This document shows, in pieces, positions 8,759-16,760 of a DNA stretch of 64,000 nt. Under the pieces are notes generated by a model that was not told where the DNA came from, made no database searches, and was given only the letters and a program-made list of their open reading frames with translations. The DNA lies in NCBI RefSeq assembly GCF_023498005.1, contig NZ_CP097289.1:7192001-7256000 (forward strand). The letters run 5' to 3'. How positions within the stretch are numbered: position 1 is the stretch's first letter; every line of letters starts with the position of its first letter. The stretch comes from Streptomyces durmitorensis (GTDB lineage Bacteria > Actinomycetota > Actinomycetes > Streptomycetales > Streptomycetaceae). The position numbers and the translations under genes are program-made.

Positions 8759-9856
8759 ATGAGCGATCACAGCCGTCACACGGTGCTGCACGTGAAGGGT
8801 CGGGTGCTGGTCGGCCCGGACGAGGTCCGGGACGAATTGTGGGTGGTCGGGGGCAGGGTGACGTACGACCGCCCGGCGGCGGCGCCGGACGTCACGATCG
8901 ACGGCTGGACGCTCCCCGGCCTGGTCGACGCGCACTGCCACGTGGGCCTGGACGCGCACGGCCCGGTGGACGCGGCCACGGCGGAGAAGCAGGCGCTGAC
9001 CGACCGCGAGATCGGCGCGCTCCTGATCCGGGACGCGGGCTCGCCGTCGGACACCCGCTGGATCGACGACCGCGAGGACCTCCCGAAGATCATCCGGGCG
9101 GGCCGCCACATCGCGCGCACACGCCGCTACATCCGCAACTACGCCCACGAGATCGAGCCCTCCGACCTCGTCGCGTACGTCGCCCAGGAGGCGAGGCGCG
9201 GCGACGGCTGGGTCAAGCTGGTCGGCGACTGGATCGACCGCGACGCGGGAGACCTGACGGCGTGCTGGCCACGGGCCGAGGTGGAGGCGGCGATCGCCGA
9301 GGCGCACCGCCTGGGCGCGCGGGTCACGGCGCACTGCTTCGCCGAGGATTCGCTGCGGGACCTGGTGGAGGCGGGCATCGACTGCATCGAGCACGCCACG
9401 GGCCTGACCGAGGAGACCATCCCGCTCTTCGCCGAGCGGGGCGTCGCGATCGTCCCGACGCTGGTGAACATCGCGACGTTCCCGCAGCTGGCCGACGGCG
9501 GCGAGTCGAAGTTCCCGAAGTGGTCACGGCACATGCGCCGCCTGTACGAGCGCCGCTACGACACGGTGCGGGCCGCGTACGACGCGGGGGTGCCCGTGTA
9601 CGCCGGCACGGACGCGGGAGGCTCGCTGGCCCACGGCCTGGTCGCCGCAGAGGTGGCCGAGCTGAGGCTGGCAGGAATCCCGGCACGGGACGCGCTTTCG
9701 GCGACCACGTGGGGAGCGAGGTCCTGGCTGGGGCGCCCCGGCTTGGTGGAGGGAGCACCGGCGGACCTGGTGGTGTACGGGGCCGATCCGCGCCAGGACG
9801 TGGGGGAGTTGGGGAACCCGCGGAGGGTGGTCCTGAACGGGAGGGTGGTGGGGTAG
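8759..9856 (+). CDS. Amidohydrolase family protein (imidazolonepropionase-like)
   Basis: 365 residues. Metal-dependent hydrolase with a TIM barrel: DAHCHVGLD gives the H-x-H metal pair, VKLVGDWIDR a possible bridging lysine, TAHCFAED and IEHATG the next two histidines, and AGTDAGGS the catalytic aspartate. A C-terminal composite beta-domain (GAPADLVVYGADP) is present as in cytosine deaminase or imidazolonepropionase relatives. The start ATG at 8759 lies in a divergent promoter with the aminotransferase. Substrate unknown; probably hydrolyses a cyclic amide or prolidase-like substrate. Confidence 0.82.
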   Translation: MSDHSRHTVLHVKGRVLVGPDEVRDELWVVGGRVTYDRPAAAPDVTIDGWTLPGLVDAHCHVGLDAHGPVDAATAEKQALTDREIGALLIRDAGSPSDTRWIDDREDLPKIIRAGRHIARTRRYIRNYAHEIEPSDLVAYVAQEARRGDGWVKLVGDWIDRDAGDLTACWPRAEVEAAIAEAHRLGARVTAHCFAEDSLRDLVEAGIDCIEHATGLTEETIPLFAERGVAIVPTLVNIATFPQLADGGESKFPKWSRHMRRLYERRYDTVRAAYDAGVPVYAGTDAGGSLAHGLVAAEVAELRLAGIPARDALSATTWGARSWLGRPGLVEGAPADLVVYGADPRQDVGELGNPRRVVLNGRVVG

Positions 9857-10239
9857 CCCACCTCCGTCGTGTTCCTGAGGCACCCCCGCGACGACCGCAC
9901 CGGACACATGCGCCGCTGCGGGGACTCACATTGACGGAGCGTTACGCGCGAGGCCTCTGTTTCGTTGGGCATCATTCGGCCATGAGCCGGGCGGCAAGCG
10001 ATGTGTTCGAGCCACGGAGTTGCTCGGGGGGCTGGTGGGAACGTCCGTGCCGGAGGATTCGAAAGCAGGGGCGGAAACCTCCCTTTGGAGTGAACTCACG
10101 CTTCGTCGCTGGCTATTCACTCTCAGTGCGTAAAGATTCCCCCTGTCGATGTTGCCGGTGCCGCGCTCAAGCGATGTCCCCATCCAGCGAAGCGCGGCGC
10201 TTTTGGCGGCTCCGTAACTCTTGTGGGGGTTCCACCACC
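9857..10239. other. 383-base non-coding gap upstream of the sortase-motif gene
   Basis: No gene is supported here. It holds an AT-richer patch at about 10110-10145 that could be a promoter, and a short palindrome AAGCGCGGCGCTT (10190-10202) followed by TT shortly before the next gene's ribosome-binding site. Confidence 0.4.
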
Positions 10240-11175
10240 TTGAACAGCAATGCCTTCCGCCTGCCCGCACGCCGCCTCGGTGTGATCGCCACCGCCACGG
10301 CCCTCGTCGCGGGACCCGCGGCGCTCGCCACCGCGGGCCCCGCCTCGGCCACGGGCGGGGACAAGGGCCGCGCGAACGCCGTCGTGCTGCGCACCGGGCT
10401 CGACGTGTCCCTGCTCAACAAGACCCTGAACGTCCCGCTCCGGGTCTCGCTCAACGAAGTGCAGGCGCCGGCGAGCGCCGAGAAGACCGCGCTCACCGCC
10501 AGGCTGGACGGCGTCAACGGCGGCCAGGCGTTCAGCGTGCTGCGGGCGGACGTGGCCACCGCGAAGGCGACCGTCGAGGAGGGGAAGGCGGAGGGGTACA
10601 GCAACATCGCGCGGGCCAAGGTGCATGTGCCCGGCCTGCCCCTGCTGTCCCTGATCGAGGTCGAGCAGGTGACGTCCAAGGCGGTCTGCGCGGCGGGTAA
10701 GCGGCCGGTCGCCGAGGCGAATCTGCTGGGCGGCGTGACGGTGCTCGGCAAGAAGGTCACGCTGTCGGCGGGGGGCCCGACCCAGGTGGCGGTGCCGGGG
10801 GTCGGAGAGGTGCGGCTCGACCTGTCGAAGACGCACACGACATCGCGTACGGCGGCGGCGTCCGCCCTGGAGCTGAAGGTGTCCGTGAACCCGCTGAAGC
10901 TGAATGTCGCCGAGGTGGAGGGCACGCTGACGCTCGCGGGTGCGTCGTGCGAGACGCCGGCGGCGGCCGCCAAGCCGGAGCCCTCGCCCCCGGTGAAGCC
11001 GCAGGGAGGCGCGGGGGAGAAGCCGGTGGACGCGAAGCCGGAGAAGCCCGCCGAGGCGAACCTCGCCGAGACCGGCGGGAACTGGGCCACTCCGTACCTG
11101 CTGGGTGGCGGAGTGCTGTTGCTCGCCGGGGGCGGGGCAGCGGTCCTCATGGCCCGGCGGGTGCGCAGGGGCTGA
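10240..11175 (+). CDS. Secreted, wall-anchored protein with LAETG sortase signal (SCO1860-like)
   Basis: 311 residues from a TTG start at 10240, chosen because it gives a clean signal peptide (RLPARRLGVIATATAL, then A-S-A at about residue 36) and has a GGGGG site about 11 bases upstream. The mature part is beta-rich and without known enzymatic motifs. A Pro/Lys/Glu-rich linker leads to LAETG, a hydrophobic helix and an RRVRRG tail: a complete sortase (class E-type LAxTG) signal. It should be displayed on the cell wall. Resembles the conserved Streptomyces protein SCO1860 from memory; function unknown. Confidence 0.82.
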   Translation: MNSNAFRLPARRLGVIATATALVAGPAALATAGPASATGGDKGRANAVVLRTGLDVSLLNKTLNVPLRVSLNEVQAPASAEKTALTARLDGVNGGQAFSVLRADVATAKATVEEGKAEGYSNIARAKVHVPGLPLLSLIEVEQVTSKAVCAAGKRPVAEANLLGGVTVLGKKVTLSAGGPTQVAVPGVGEVRLDLSKTHTTSRTAAASALELKVSVNPLKLNVAEVEGTLTLAGASCETPAAAAKPEPSPPVKPQGGAGEKPVDAKPEKPAEANLAETGGNWATPYLLGGGVLLLAGGGAAVLMARRVRRG

Positions 11176-11235
11176 GTCCTTCAGCGGGTTCCCGGGGAGA
11201 GGCGGTGTTGGGGCGAGGCTGGGGAGAGGGAATTC

Positions 11236-12315
11236 TCAGCCCTCCACCAGCGCCGCCCTCAACGCCCCCAGCAACCGATCCGTCGTTCCCCGGTCCCGCA
11301 CCGCCACCCGGAGCCACTCGTCCCCGAGGCCCGGGAACGTGTCCCCGCGCCGCAAGGCGAAGCCCCGCTCCCGCAGGCGTTCGCGGAGAGCCGGGGCCTC
11401 GGGGGCCCGGAGCAGGATGAAGGAACCCTCGGCGTCCTCCACGGCCCGCACTCCGCAGGGGGTGAACTCCCTCAGCCCACGCAGGAGATAGGTCCGGTCG
11501 GCGGCGATCCGCAGCGCGGCCTCGGACGCCTCGGCCAGCGCCGCAGGCGTCACGCAGGCCTCCGCCGCCGCGAGGGCAGGCGAGGACACCGGCCACAAGG
11601 GCTGCGCCGCTGCCAGCGTCTCGATCGTCTCCGGGTCGGACAGGACGTAACCGATCCGCAGCCCCGCGAGGCCCCAGGTCTTGGTCAGGCTCCGCAGCAC
11701 CACGAGCCCCGGTACGTCCGTACGGCCCGCCAGCGCCTCCCGCTCGCCGGGCACCGCGTCCATGAACGCCTCGTCCACCACCAACACCCGCCCGGGGCCG
11801 GCGAGTTCGGCGATCGAGGCGGCCGGGTGCAGGACCGACGTCGGGTTCGTCGGGTTGCCGATCACGACCAGGTCGGCTTCCTCCGGAACGGTCGCCCCCG
11901 CGAGGCGGAACCCGTTCTCCTCCCGGAGCAGGACCCGCCCCACCATGTGCCCCGCGTCCCGCAGCGCAGCCTCCGGCTCGGTGAACTGCGGGTGCACCAC
12001 AACGGGCTGACGCACCTTCAGGGCGCGCGCGAGGAGCACGAACGCCTCCGCCGCGCCCGACGTCAGCAGTACCCGCTCCGGCGCCACGCCGTGCCGGGCC
12101 GCCACCGCCGCCCGCGCCGCCCTGCCGTCCGGATACGCGGCGAGGCCGTCGAGCGATGCGGCGATGTGCCGCTTCAGCCAGGCGGGCGGGGTGTCCGCGC
12201 GGACGTTCACCGCGAGGTCGGTGAGGCCGGCGGTGTCCCGGACCTCGGCATCCCCGTGATGCCGCAGGTCAGGCCCGCCGTCGTGGTCAGTGTGCGGACG
12301 CATGGGTGACGTCAC
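11236..12315 (-). CDS. cobC: Threonine-phosphate decarboxylase-like aminotransferase (Rv2231c-type CobC)
   Basis: 359 residues. PLP-dependent class-I/II fold. Visible: LLTSGAAEAFVLLARAL (cofactor phosphate loop), VIGNPTNPTSVLHP (Asn that contacts PLP), VLVVDEAFMDA (Asp) and LRSLTKTWGLAGLRIGYV (PLP lysine). In cobalamin synthesis it would supply the aminopropanol-phosphate side arm. The GTG at 12315 has GGGAGG 9 bases upstream and overlaps the end of cbiX by 29 bases, so the two are translationally coupled. Confidence 0.87.
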   Translation of the reverse strand: MTSPMRPHTDHDGGPDLRHHGDAEVRDTAGLTDLAVNVRADTPPAWLKRHIAASLDGLAAYPDGRAARAAVAARHGVAPERVLLTSGAAEAFVLLARALKVRQPVVVHPQFTEPEAALRDAGHMVGRVLLREENGFRLAGATVPEEADLVVIGNPTNPTSVLHPAASIAELAGPGRVLVVDEAFMDAVPGEREALAGRTDVPGLVVLRSLTKTWGLAGLRIGYVLSDPETIETLAAAQPLWPVSSPALAAAEACVTPAALAEASEAALRIAADRTYLLRGLREFTPCGVRAVEDAEGSFILLRAPEAPALRERLRERGFALRRGDTFPGLGDEWLRVAVRDRGTTDRLLGALRAALVEG

Positions 12316-13123
12316 CGCCGGCCGCCTCCCGGTAGCGCTCCATGACGAGGTCGAGCAGTTCCTCCTCGGGGCCGATCACGTCCGCCGGGAGCACCTCGAC
12401 CTCGGGGTGCGCCGCCGCCCAGCCCTCCGTCTGCTGGAGGAGCCGCTCCGGCAGGGCGCCGGTGAAGAGGAAGTAGGGCAGGACCACGATCCGCCGCGCG
12501 CCCAGGAGCACACAGCGATCCAGGCCCGACGGCACGTCCGGCGCCGCGAGCGACACGAACGCCGTCTCCACACCCGCGTAACCGCGCCCCTCCCACAGCA
12601 GCCGGGCCGCCCTGTGGACCTCGGCGTTGGCCTCCGGGTCGGTCGAACCGGGGGCCACGAGCAGGACCGTGACGTCCGCGCGGTCCTGGGGCGTGCGGGC
12701 CGGGCCGCCGAGCGCCTCGTCGAGGCGGCGGCCGAGGACCTTCAGGAGAGAGGGGTGCGGGCCCAAGGGGCGGCCGCAGACGTACGAGGTGCCGGGGTGG
12801 CGTTCTTTCTCGCGGGCGAGCGCCTCGGGGATGCCGCCTTTGGCGTGCTGGGCGTGCTGGGCGTGCTGGGCGTGCCTGGCGTGATCGGCGTGTTCGGCGG
12901 GCACCAGCGTCAGCGGGACGGCCGCGATACGTTTCGCGCCCTGCCCGACGAGGTCGCTGACCGCGTCTCCCAGCGGCGGGGGCGACGGTTCGACGAAGCC
13001 GCCGGCGACCGGGAGTCCGGGGTTGCGGCGGGCGAGCTCCTGCACGAAGTCCCGGAAGGCGGCCGCCCCGGCCTCGTCCCGGGTGCCGTGGCCGGCGATG
13101 AGCAGTGCGGGCGGGGTGGTCAC
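12287..13123 (-). CDS. cbiX: Sirohydrochlorin chelatase with His-rich repeat
   Basis: 278 residues, two CbiX/SirB half-domains. LLIAGHGTRDEAGAAAF carries the catalytic histidine of the first half; LLVAPGSTDPEANAEVH is the degenerate equivalent of the second. Inserts cobalt (or iron) into sirohydrochlorin. An HA-rich segment (about residues 76-93, HADHARHAQHAQHAQHA) could store or deliver the metal, as His-rich tails do in other CbiX proteins. The GTG start at 13123 overlaps the upstream stop (GTGA). Confidence 0.88.
   Translation of the reverse strand: MTTPPALLIAGHGTRDEAGAAAFRDFVQELARRNPGLPVAGGFVEPSPPPLGDAVSDLVGQGAKRIAAVPLTLVPAEHADHARHAQHAQHAQHAKGGIPEALAREKERHPGTSYVCGRPLGPHPSLLKVLGRRLDEALGGPARTPQDRADVTVLLVAPGSTDPEANAEVHRAARLLWEGRGYAGVETAFVSLAAPDVPSGLDRCVLLGARRIVVLPYFLFTGALPERLLQQTEGWAAAHPEVEVLPADVIGPEEELLDLVMERYREAAGGDVTHASAH
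12842..12895. repeat. Six 9-bp tandem units encoding the His-Ala repeat of CbiX
   Basis: Three perfect GGCGTGCTG units (12842-12868) followed by three diverged ones (to 12895). On the coding strand each unit reads H-A-x. The repeat is likely to vary in copy number between strains by slippage. Confidence 0.85.
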
Positions 13124-13887
13124 TCGGACTCCTTGATTGCTGTGCCTGTTCCGTTCAGATCCTGAGGAGGCGCCGACGTGAGCGGCGCCTGGTACGAGCG
13201 GCGCACGACCGCGCAGGTCGCCATGGACGCCCGGCCTTCCGGCGCCGACTTCCGCTTCGGCACGACGAGTTCACCGCCGCCGAGCAGCAGTGCGGCGGCC
13301 TCCGCCACCGAGGGCGTACCCACGGCGGAGAGCGGTGCGGCGGAGGGGTTGGGCACGTCGACACCGGCCAACTGGTCGGCCGTGTACGTCACGACCGGCA
13401 CCCCGAGCCGCGCCGCCGCCCCGACGACTCCGGGTTCCGCGGCCTTCGTGTCGACGGTCGCCAGCGCGGTGACGGAGGCGGGGGAGATCCCCGCGTCCCG
13501 CAGGGTGTCTTCGACGAGTCCGACGACTTCCTCGGCGGGCACCCCTTTGCCCGCACCGACGCCCACCACGAAGTCCTCCACGAAGTCCGCCGCAAAGTCC
13601 GCCACGAAGCCCTCCTCGTGCCCGCCCGGCGACGAGACGCCGGGCCGGATGTCCAGTTCGGCGGGCCCGAACCGCTCGGCGAACGCCCGTACGATCCCGA
13701 AGGACCCGGGGTCCCCGGAGGCGGGCACGACGACACCGCTGCCCTCCGCCGCCCCGCCCGCCCCAGGCAGCAATCGAGCCGCTTCGATGCGCCGCCCGGC
13801 CCCCACGACGAGCCCCGCGGCGCGCAACGCGTCGATGGCCGATGCGTCGAGCGGCGCCCCCGTCCCCGTACCGATGGCAGTGATCAT
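13120..13887 (-). CDS. Cobalamin biosynthesis fusion: shortened CbiE-like domain plus CbiG C-terminal/CobE domain
   Basis: 255 residues. The N-terminal ~85 residues resemble the start of precorrin methyltransferase CbiE/CobL (MITAIGTGTG, then VVVPASGDPGSFGI), but the domain stops short of the second half that normally completes the SAM site. From about residue 105 it matches the CbiG C-terminal/CobE domain (KGVPAEEVVGLVEDTL, ALATVDTKAAEPGV, VPVVTYTADQL). It could help open the ring-contracted intermediate, with the methyltransferase part inactive. GGAGG lies 7 bases before the ATG at 13887. Confidence 0.7.
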   Translation of the reverse strand: MITAIGTGTGAPLDASAIDALRAAGLVVGAGRRIEAARLLPGAGGAAEGSGVVVPASGDPGSFGIVRAFAERFGPAELDIRPGVSSPGGHEEGFVADFAADFVEDFVVGVGAGKGVPAEEVVGLVEDTLRDAGISPASVTALATVDTKAAEPGVVGAAARLGVPVVTYTADQLAGVDVPNPSAAPLSAVGTPSVAEAAALLLGGGELVVPKRKSAPEGRASMATCAVVRRSYQAPLTSAPPQDLNGTGTAIKESE

Positions 13888-13970
13888 GAGGCGGCCTCCG
13901 GCCCTTCGGCAGCGGCGGCGCGCCCGATGTGGATGTGCGGGGCAGGGGGTGAATCGGCTAGCAAGGGCGC

Positions 13971-14702
13971 ATGGCGGTGTTCGTGGCGCTCGGCGCCTTT
14001 GTGATGACTCTGGTGGGCGGCTGGACGGCCCAGCGGGTCACTGACCGGCGCCACCTCGTCCTCGGGCTCGCGGGCGGCCTGATGCTCGGCGTGGTCGGCC
14101 TCGACCTGCTGCCGGAGGCGCTGGAGGCGGCGGGCGGCCCGGTCTTCGGCGTACCCGCCGCGCTGCTCCTGTTCGTCGCGGGCTTCCTCACCGCGCACCT
14201 GGTGGAGCACCTCCTCGCGGGGCGCCACGCGGCCCACGGGGCGGACGAGCACACGAACGGCCGAGTCCCGCAGGTGGGCCTCACGGCCGCCGCCGCGATG
14301 GTCGGCCACAGCGCCATGGACGGCGTCGCCATCGGCGCCGCCTTCCAGGTGGGCGGCGGCATGGGCGTCGCGGTGGCCGTCGCGGTCATCGCCCATGACT
14401 TCGCGGACGGGTTCAACACGTACACGCTCACCAGCCTGTACGGGAACGCCCGCCGCAAGGCCCTCGCGATGCTCTTCGCGGACGCGGTGGCCCCGGTGGC
14501 GGGCGCGGCGTCGACGCTCCTGTTCACCATTCCGGAGCAACTTCTCGGCGGATATCTCGGCTTCTTCGGCGGCGCGCTGCTCTACCTGGCCGCCGCGGAG
14601 ATCCTGCCGGAGGCCCACCACGAGCACCCGGCGCGCTCGACGCTGCTGTGCACGGTGGCGGGGGCGGCCTTCATCTGGCTGGTGGTGGGCATCGCGGAGT
14701 GA
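13971..14702 (+). CDS. ZIP-family metal transporter
   Basis: 243 residues with about eight membrane helices. ZIP-type metal sites are visible in helix IV (VGHSAMDGVAIG, H-x3-D) and helix V (AHDFADGFNTY), plus EILPEAHHEH near the end and a His-containing cytoplasmic loop (LLAGRHAAHGADEH). Lies between two convergent/divergent cobalamin gene groups, so cobalt uptake is a possible role, though zinc or iron are equally compatible with the motifs. AAGGGCGC precedes the ATG at 13971. Confidence 0.85.
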   Translation: MAVFVALGAFVMTLVGGWTAQRVTDRRHLVLGLAGGLMLGVVGLDLLPEALEAAGGPVFGVPAALLLFVAGFLTAHLVEHLLAGRHAAHGADEHTNGRVPQVGLTAAAAMVGHSAMDGVAIGAAFQVGGGMGVAVAVAVIAHDFADGFNTYTLTSLYGNARRKALAMLFADAVAPVAGAASTLLFTIPEQLLGGYLGFFGGALLYLAAAEILPEAHHEHPARSTLLCTVAGAAFIWLVVGIAE

Positions 14703-14766
14703 GGCCACGGCGTGCACCGCGGTCACGACGCCCCGTCCCGCGGCCCGGCCCCCACCGGCCCCCTGC

Positions 14767-16158
14767 TCATCCCCCGCACCTCTCCACGAACCGCCGGGCG
14801 ACACCGGGTTCGGCGGCCCAGTGCGTGTGCAGATAGCTCGCGTGCACACCCTGCTGCACGAAGCCTTCGACGCGTCGTTCCGGCGAGTGCAGACCCCAGG
14901 CGGGAGCCGCACCGGCGCCCGGTTCGACGACGGTGCGGTGGAACTCGTGCCCGCGCATCCGGGTCCCGACGGCCGCGAGCGGACTGCTCGACACGGCGAC
15001 GGCCTCGCGATACCCGAGGGTGAGCCGCTCGGACATCCGCGAGCGGGCGTCGAGCACGCCGCACATGGGCTTCCCGTCCAACTCCCGGGTCAGGTAGAGG
15101 AGTCCGGCACACTCGGCGGCGACGGGCGCCCCGCTCAGGGCCAGCTCGGCGACGATCTTCCGCAGCGGTTCGTTGGCGGAGAGCTCGGGCGCGTACACCT
15201 CGGGGAACCCGCCGCCGATGATCAGCCCCGCGGTACCGGGCGGCAGTTCCTCGTCGTGCAGCGGGTCGAAGGTCACGACGTCGGCGCCCGCGGCGGTGAG
15301 CAGCTCGGCGTGCTCGGCGTAGGAGAAGGAGAAGGCGGCCCCACCGGCGACGGCGACGACCGGCCGACGGCCGTTGCCGTCGCCCTTGAGCCCGTCCGGT
15401 GGACCCGCAAGCCCCTCCGGCGTTCCCGGAGCCTCCGCACCCGGATCCCACGTCTCACCGGTCATCGCGGGCGCACTGCGCGCCAGCGCGAGGATCGCGT
15501 CGAGGTCGCAGCCCTCCCGCACCCGGGAGGCCAGCGCGGCCACAGACTCGACGGCCTCGGCCTGCCGCTCGGCCACCGGGACGAGCCCCAGATGCCGCGA
15601 GGGAGCCTTGACCTGCTGCACCCGCCCCAGCGCGCCGAGGACCGGCACCCCGGACTCCTCCAGGGCGTCCCGCAGCAACTCCTCGTGGCGCGCGGACCCC
15701 ACCTTGTTGAGGATCACGCCCCCGATCCGCACCTGGGGATCCCAGGACGCGAAGCCGTGCACGAGCGCGGCGACCGAGCGGGACTGGGAGGACGCGTCGA
15801 CGACCAGGACCACCGGCGCCCGGAGCAGCTTCGACACATGCGCGGTGGAAGCGAGCTCACCCTGCCCGGAGGCCCCGTCGAACATCCCCATGACGCCCTC
15901 GACCACGGCGAGATCGCATCCGCGGGACCCGTGGTTGAACAGCGGCGCCACCATCCCGGGCCCGCACAGATACGCGTCGAGATTGCGCCCCGGGCGCCCC
16001 GTGGCCAGCGCGTGATACCCGGGATCGATGTAGTCGGGCCCCACCTTGTGCGGGGACACCGCGAGCCCGGCCTCCGAGAACGCGGCCATCAGACCCGTGG
16101 CCACGGTCGTCTTGCCGCACCCGGAAGACGGCGCGGCAACGACAAGCCGAGCTACCAC
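14767..16158 (-). CDS. cobB: Cobyrinate a,c-diamide synthase
   Basis: 463 residues from the GTG at 16158. CbiA/CobB: an N-terminal P-loop (VVAAPSSGCGKTTVATGL), KVGPDYIDPGYH and VEGVMGMFDG are diagnostic; the C-terminal glutaminase half has IIGGGFPEVYAPEL and the nucleophile cysteine in PVAAECAGLLYL. It amidates the a and c side chains. The start overlaps the cobO stop by 7 bases and follows GAGGGG. Long upstream open frame ignored because it only shadows cobO. Confidence 0.93.
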   Translation of the reverse strand: MVARLVVAAPSSGCGKTTVATGLMAAFSEAGLAVSPHKVGPDYIDPGYHALATGRPGRNLDAYLCGPGMVAPLFNHGSRGCDLAVVEGVMGMFDGASGQGELASTAHVSKLLRAPVVLVVDASSQSRSVAALVHGFASWDPQVRIGGVILNKVGSARHEELLRDALEESGVPVLGALGRVQQVKAPSRHLGLVPVAERQAEAVESVAALASRVREGCDLDAILALARSAPAMTGETWDPGAEAPGTPEGLAGPPDGLKGDGNGRRPVVAVAGGAAFSFSYAEHAELLTAAGADVVTFDPLHDEELPPGTAGLIIGGGFPEVYAPELSANEPLRKIVAELALSGAPVAAECAGLLYLTRELDGKPMCGVLDARSRMSERLTLGYREAVAVSSSPLAAVGTRMRGHEFHRTVVEPGAGAAPAWGLHSPERRVEGFVQQGVHASYLHTHWAAEPGVARRFVERCGG

Positions 16159-16760
16159 TCGATGCCCCTCTGGCCCTTCTGACCGGCGTCCATCGGGTGC
16201 TTGACCTTGGACATGTCGGTGACGAGATCGGCGAATTCGACCAGGGCCTCGGGTGCGTAGCGCCCGGTGATGACGACGTGCTGGTGCCCGGGACGATTCC
16301 GGAGAACCTCGACCACCTCGTCCACGTCGATCCACCCCCAGTGCAGGAGATAGGCGAACTCGTCGAGCACGTACAGCTGGTACGTCTCGGCGGCGAGGTC
16401 ACGCTTGACCTGCTCCCACCCCTCGCGGGCCTTGTCCTCGTGGCTCGGCTCGCCCTCGGCGGGCGCGCGCTGGATCCACGACCAGCCCTCGCCCATCTTG
16501 TTCCAGGTGACGGACCCGCCCTCGTCGGACGCCCCGAGCACCTTGAGGGCGTTCTCCTCGCCGACCTTCCACTTCGCCGACTTCACGAACTGGAAGACCC
16601 CGATGGGCCACCCCTGATTCCACGCCCGCAGCGCCATCCCGAACGCGGCGGTGGACTTTCCCTTGCCGATCCCGGTGTGCACCATCACCAGCGGACGGTT
16701 GCGCCGCTGACGCGTGGTCAGCCCGTCGTCCGGCACCACGTTCGGCTGTCCCTGAGGCAT
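16152..16760 (-). CDS. cobO: Corrinoid adenosyltransferase
   Basis: 202 residues, CobA/CobO family. The P-loop MVHTGIGKGKSTAAFGMALRA and the family stretch QLYVLDEFAYLLHWGWID are intact. Transfers the 5'-deoxyadenosyl group of ATP to the cobalt of cobyrinate diamide. ATG at 16760 shares one base with the stop of the chelatase gene (TGATG), so the operon is tightly coupled. Confidence 0.94.
   Translation of the reverse strand: MPQGQPNVVPDDGLTTRQRRNRPLVMVHTGIGKGKSTAAFGMALRAWNQGWPIGVFQFVKSAKWKVGEENALKVLGASDEGGSVTWNKMGEGWSWIQRAPAEGEPSHEDKAREGWEQVKRDLAAETYQLYVLDEFAYLLHWGWIDVDEVVEVLRNRPGHQHVVITGRYAPEALVEFADLVTDMSKVKHPMDAGQKGQRGIEW

Noticed and set aside
8671..8760. Longer N-terminus of the aminotransferase starting at 8760
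   Set aside because: It would place its start codon on the amidohydrolase start codon on the other strand and encode a repetitive S-E-V stretch.
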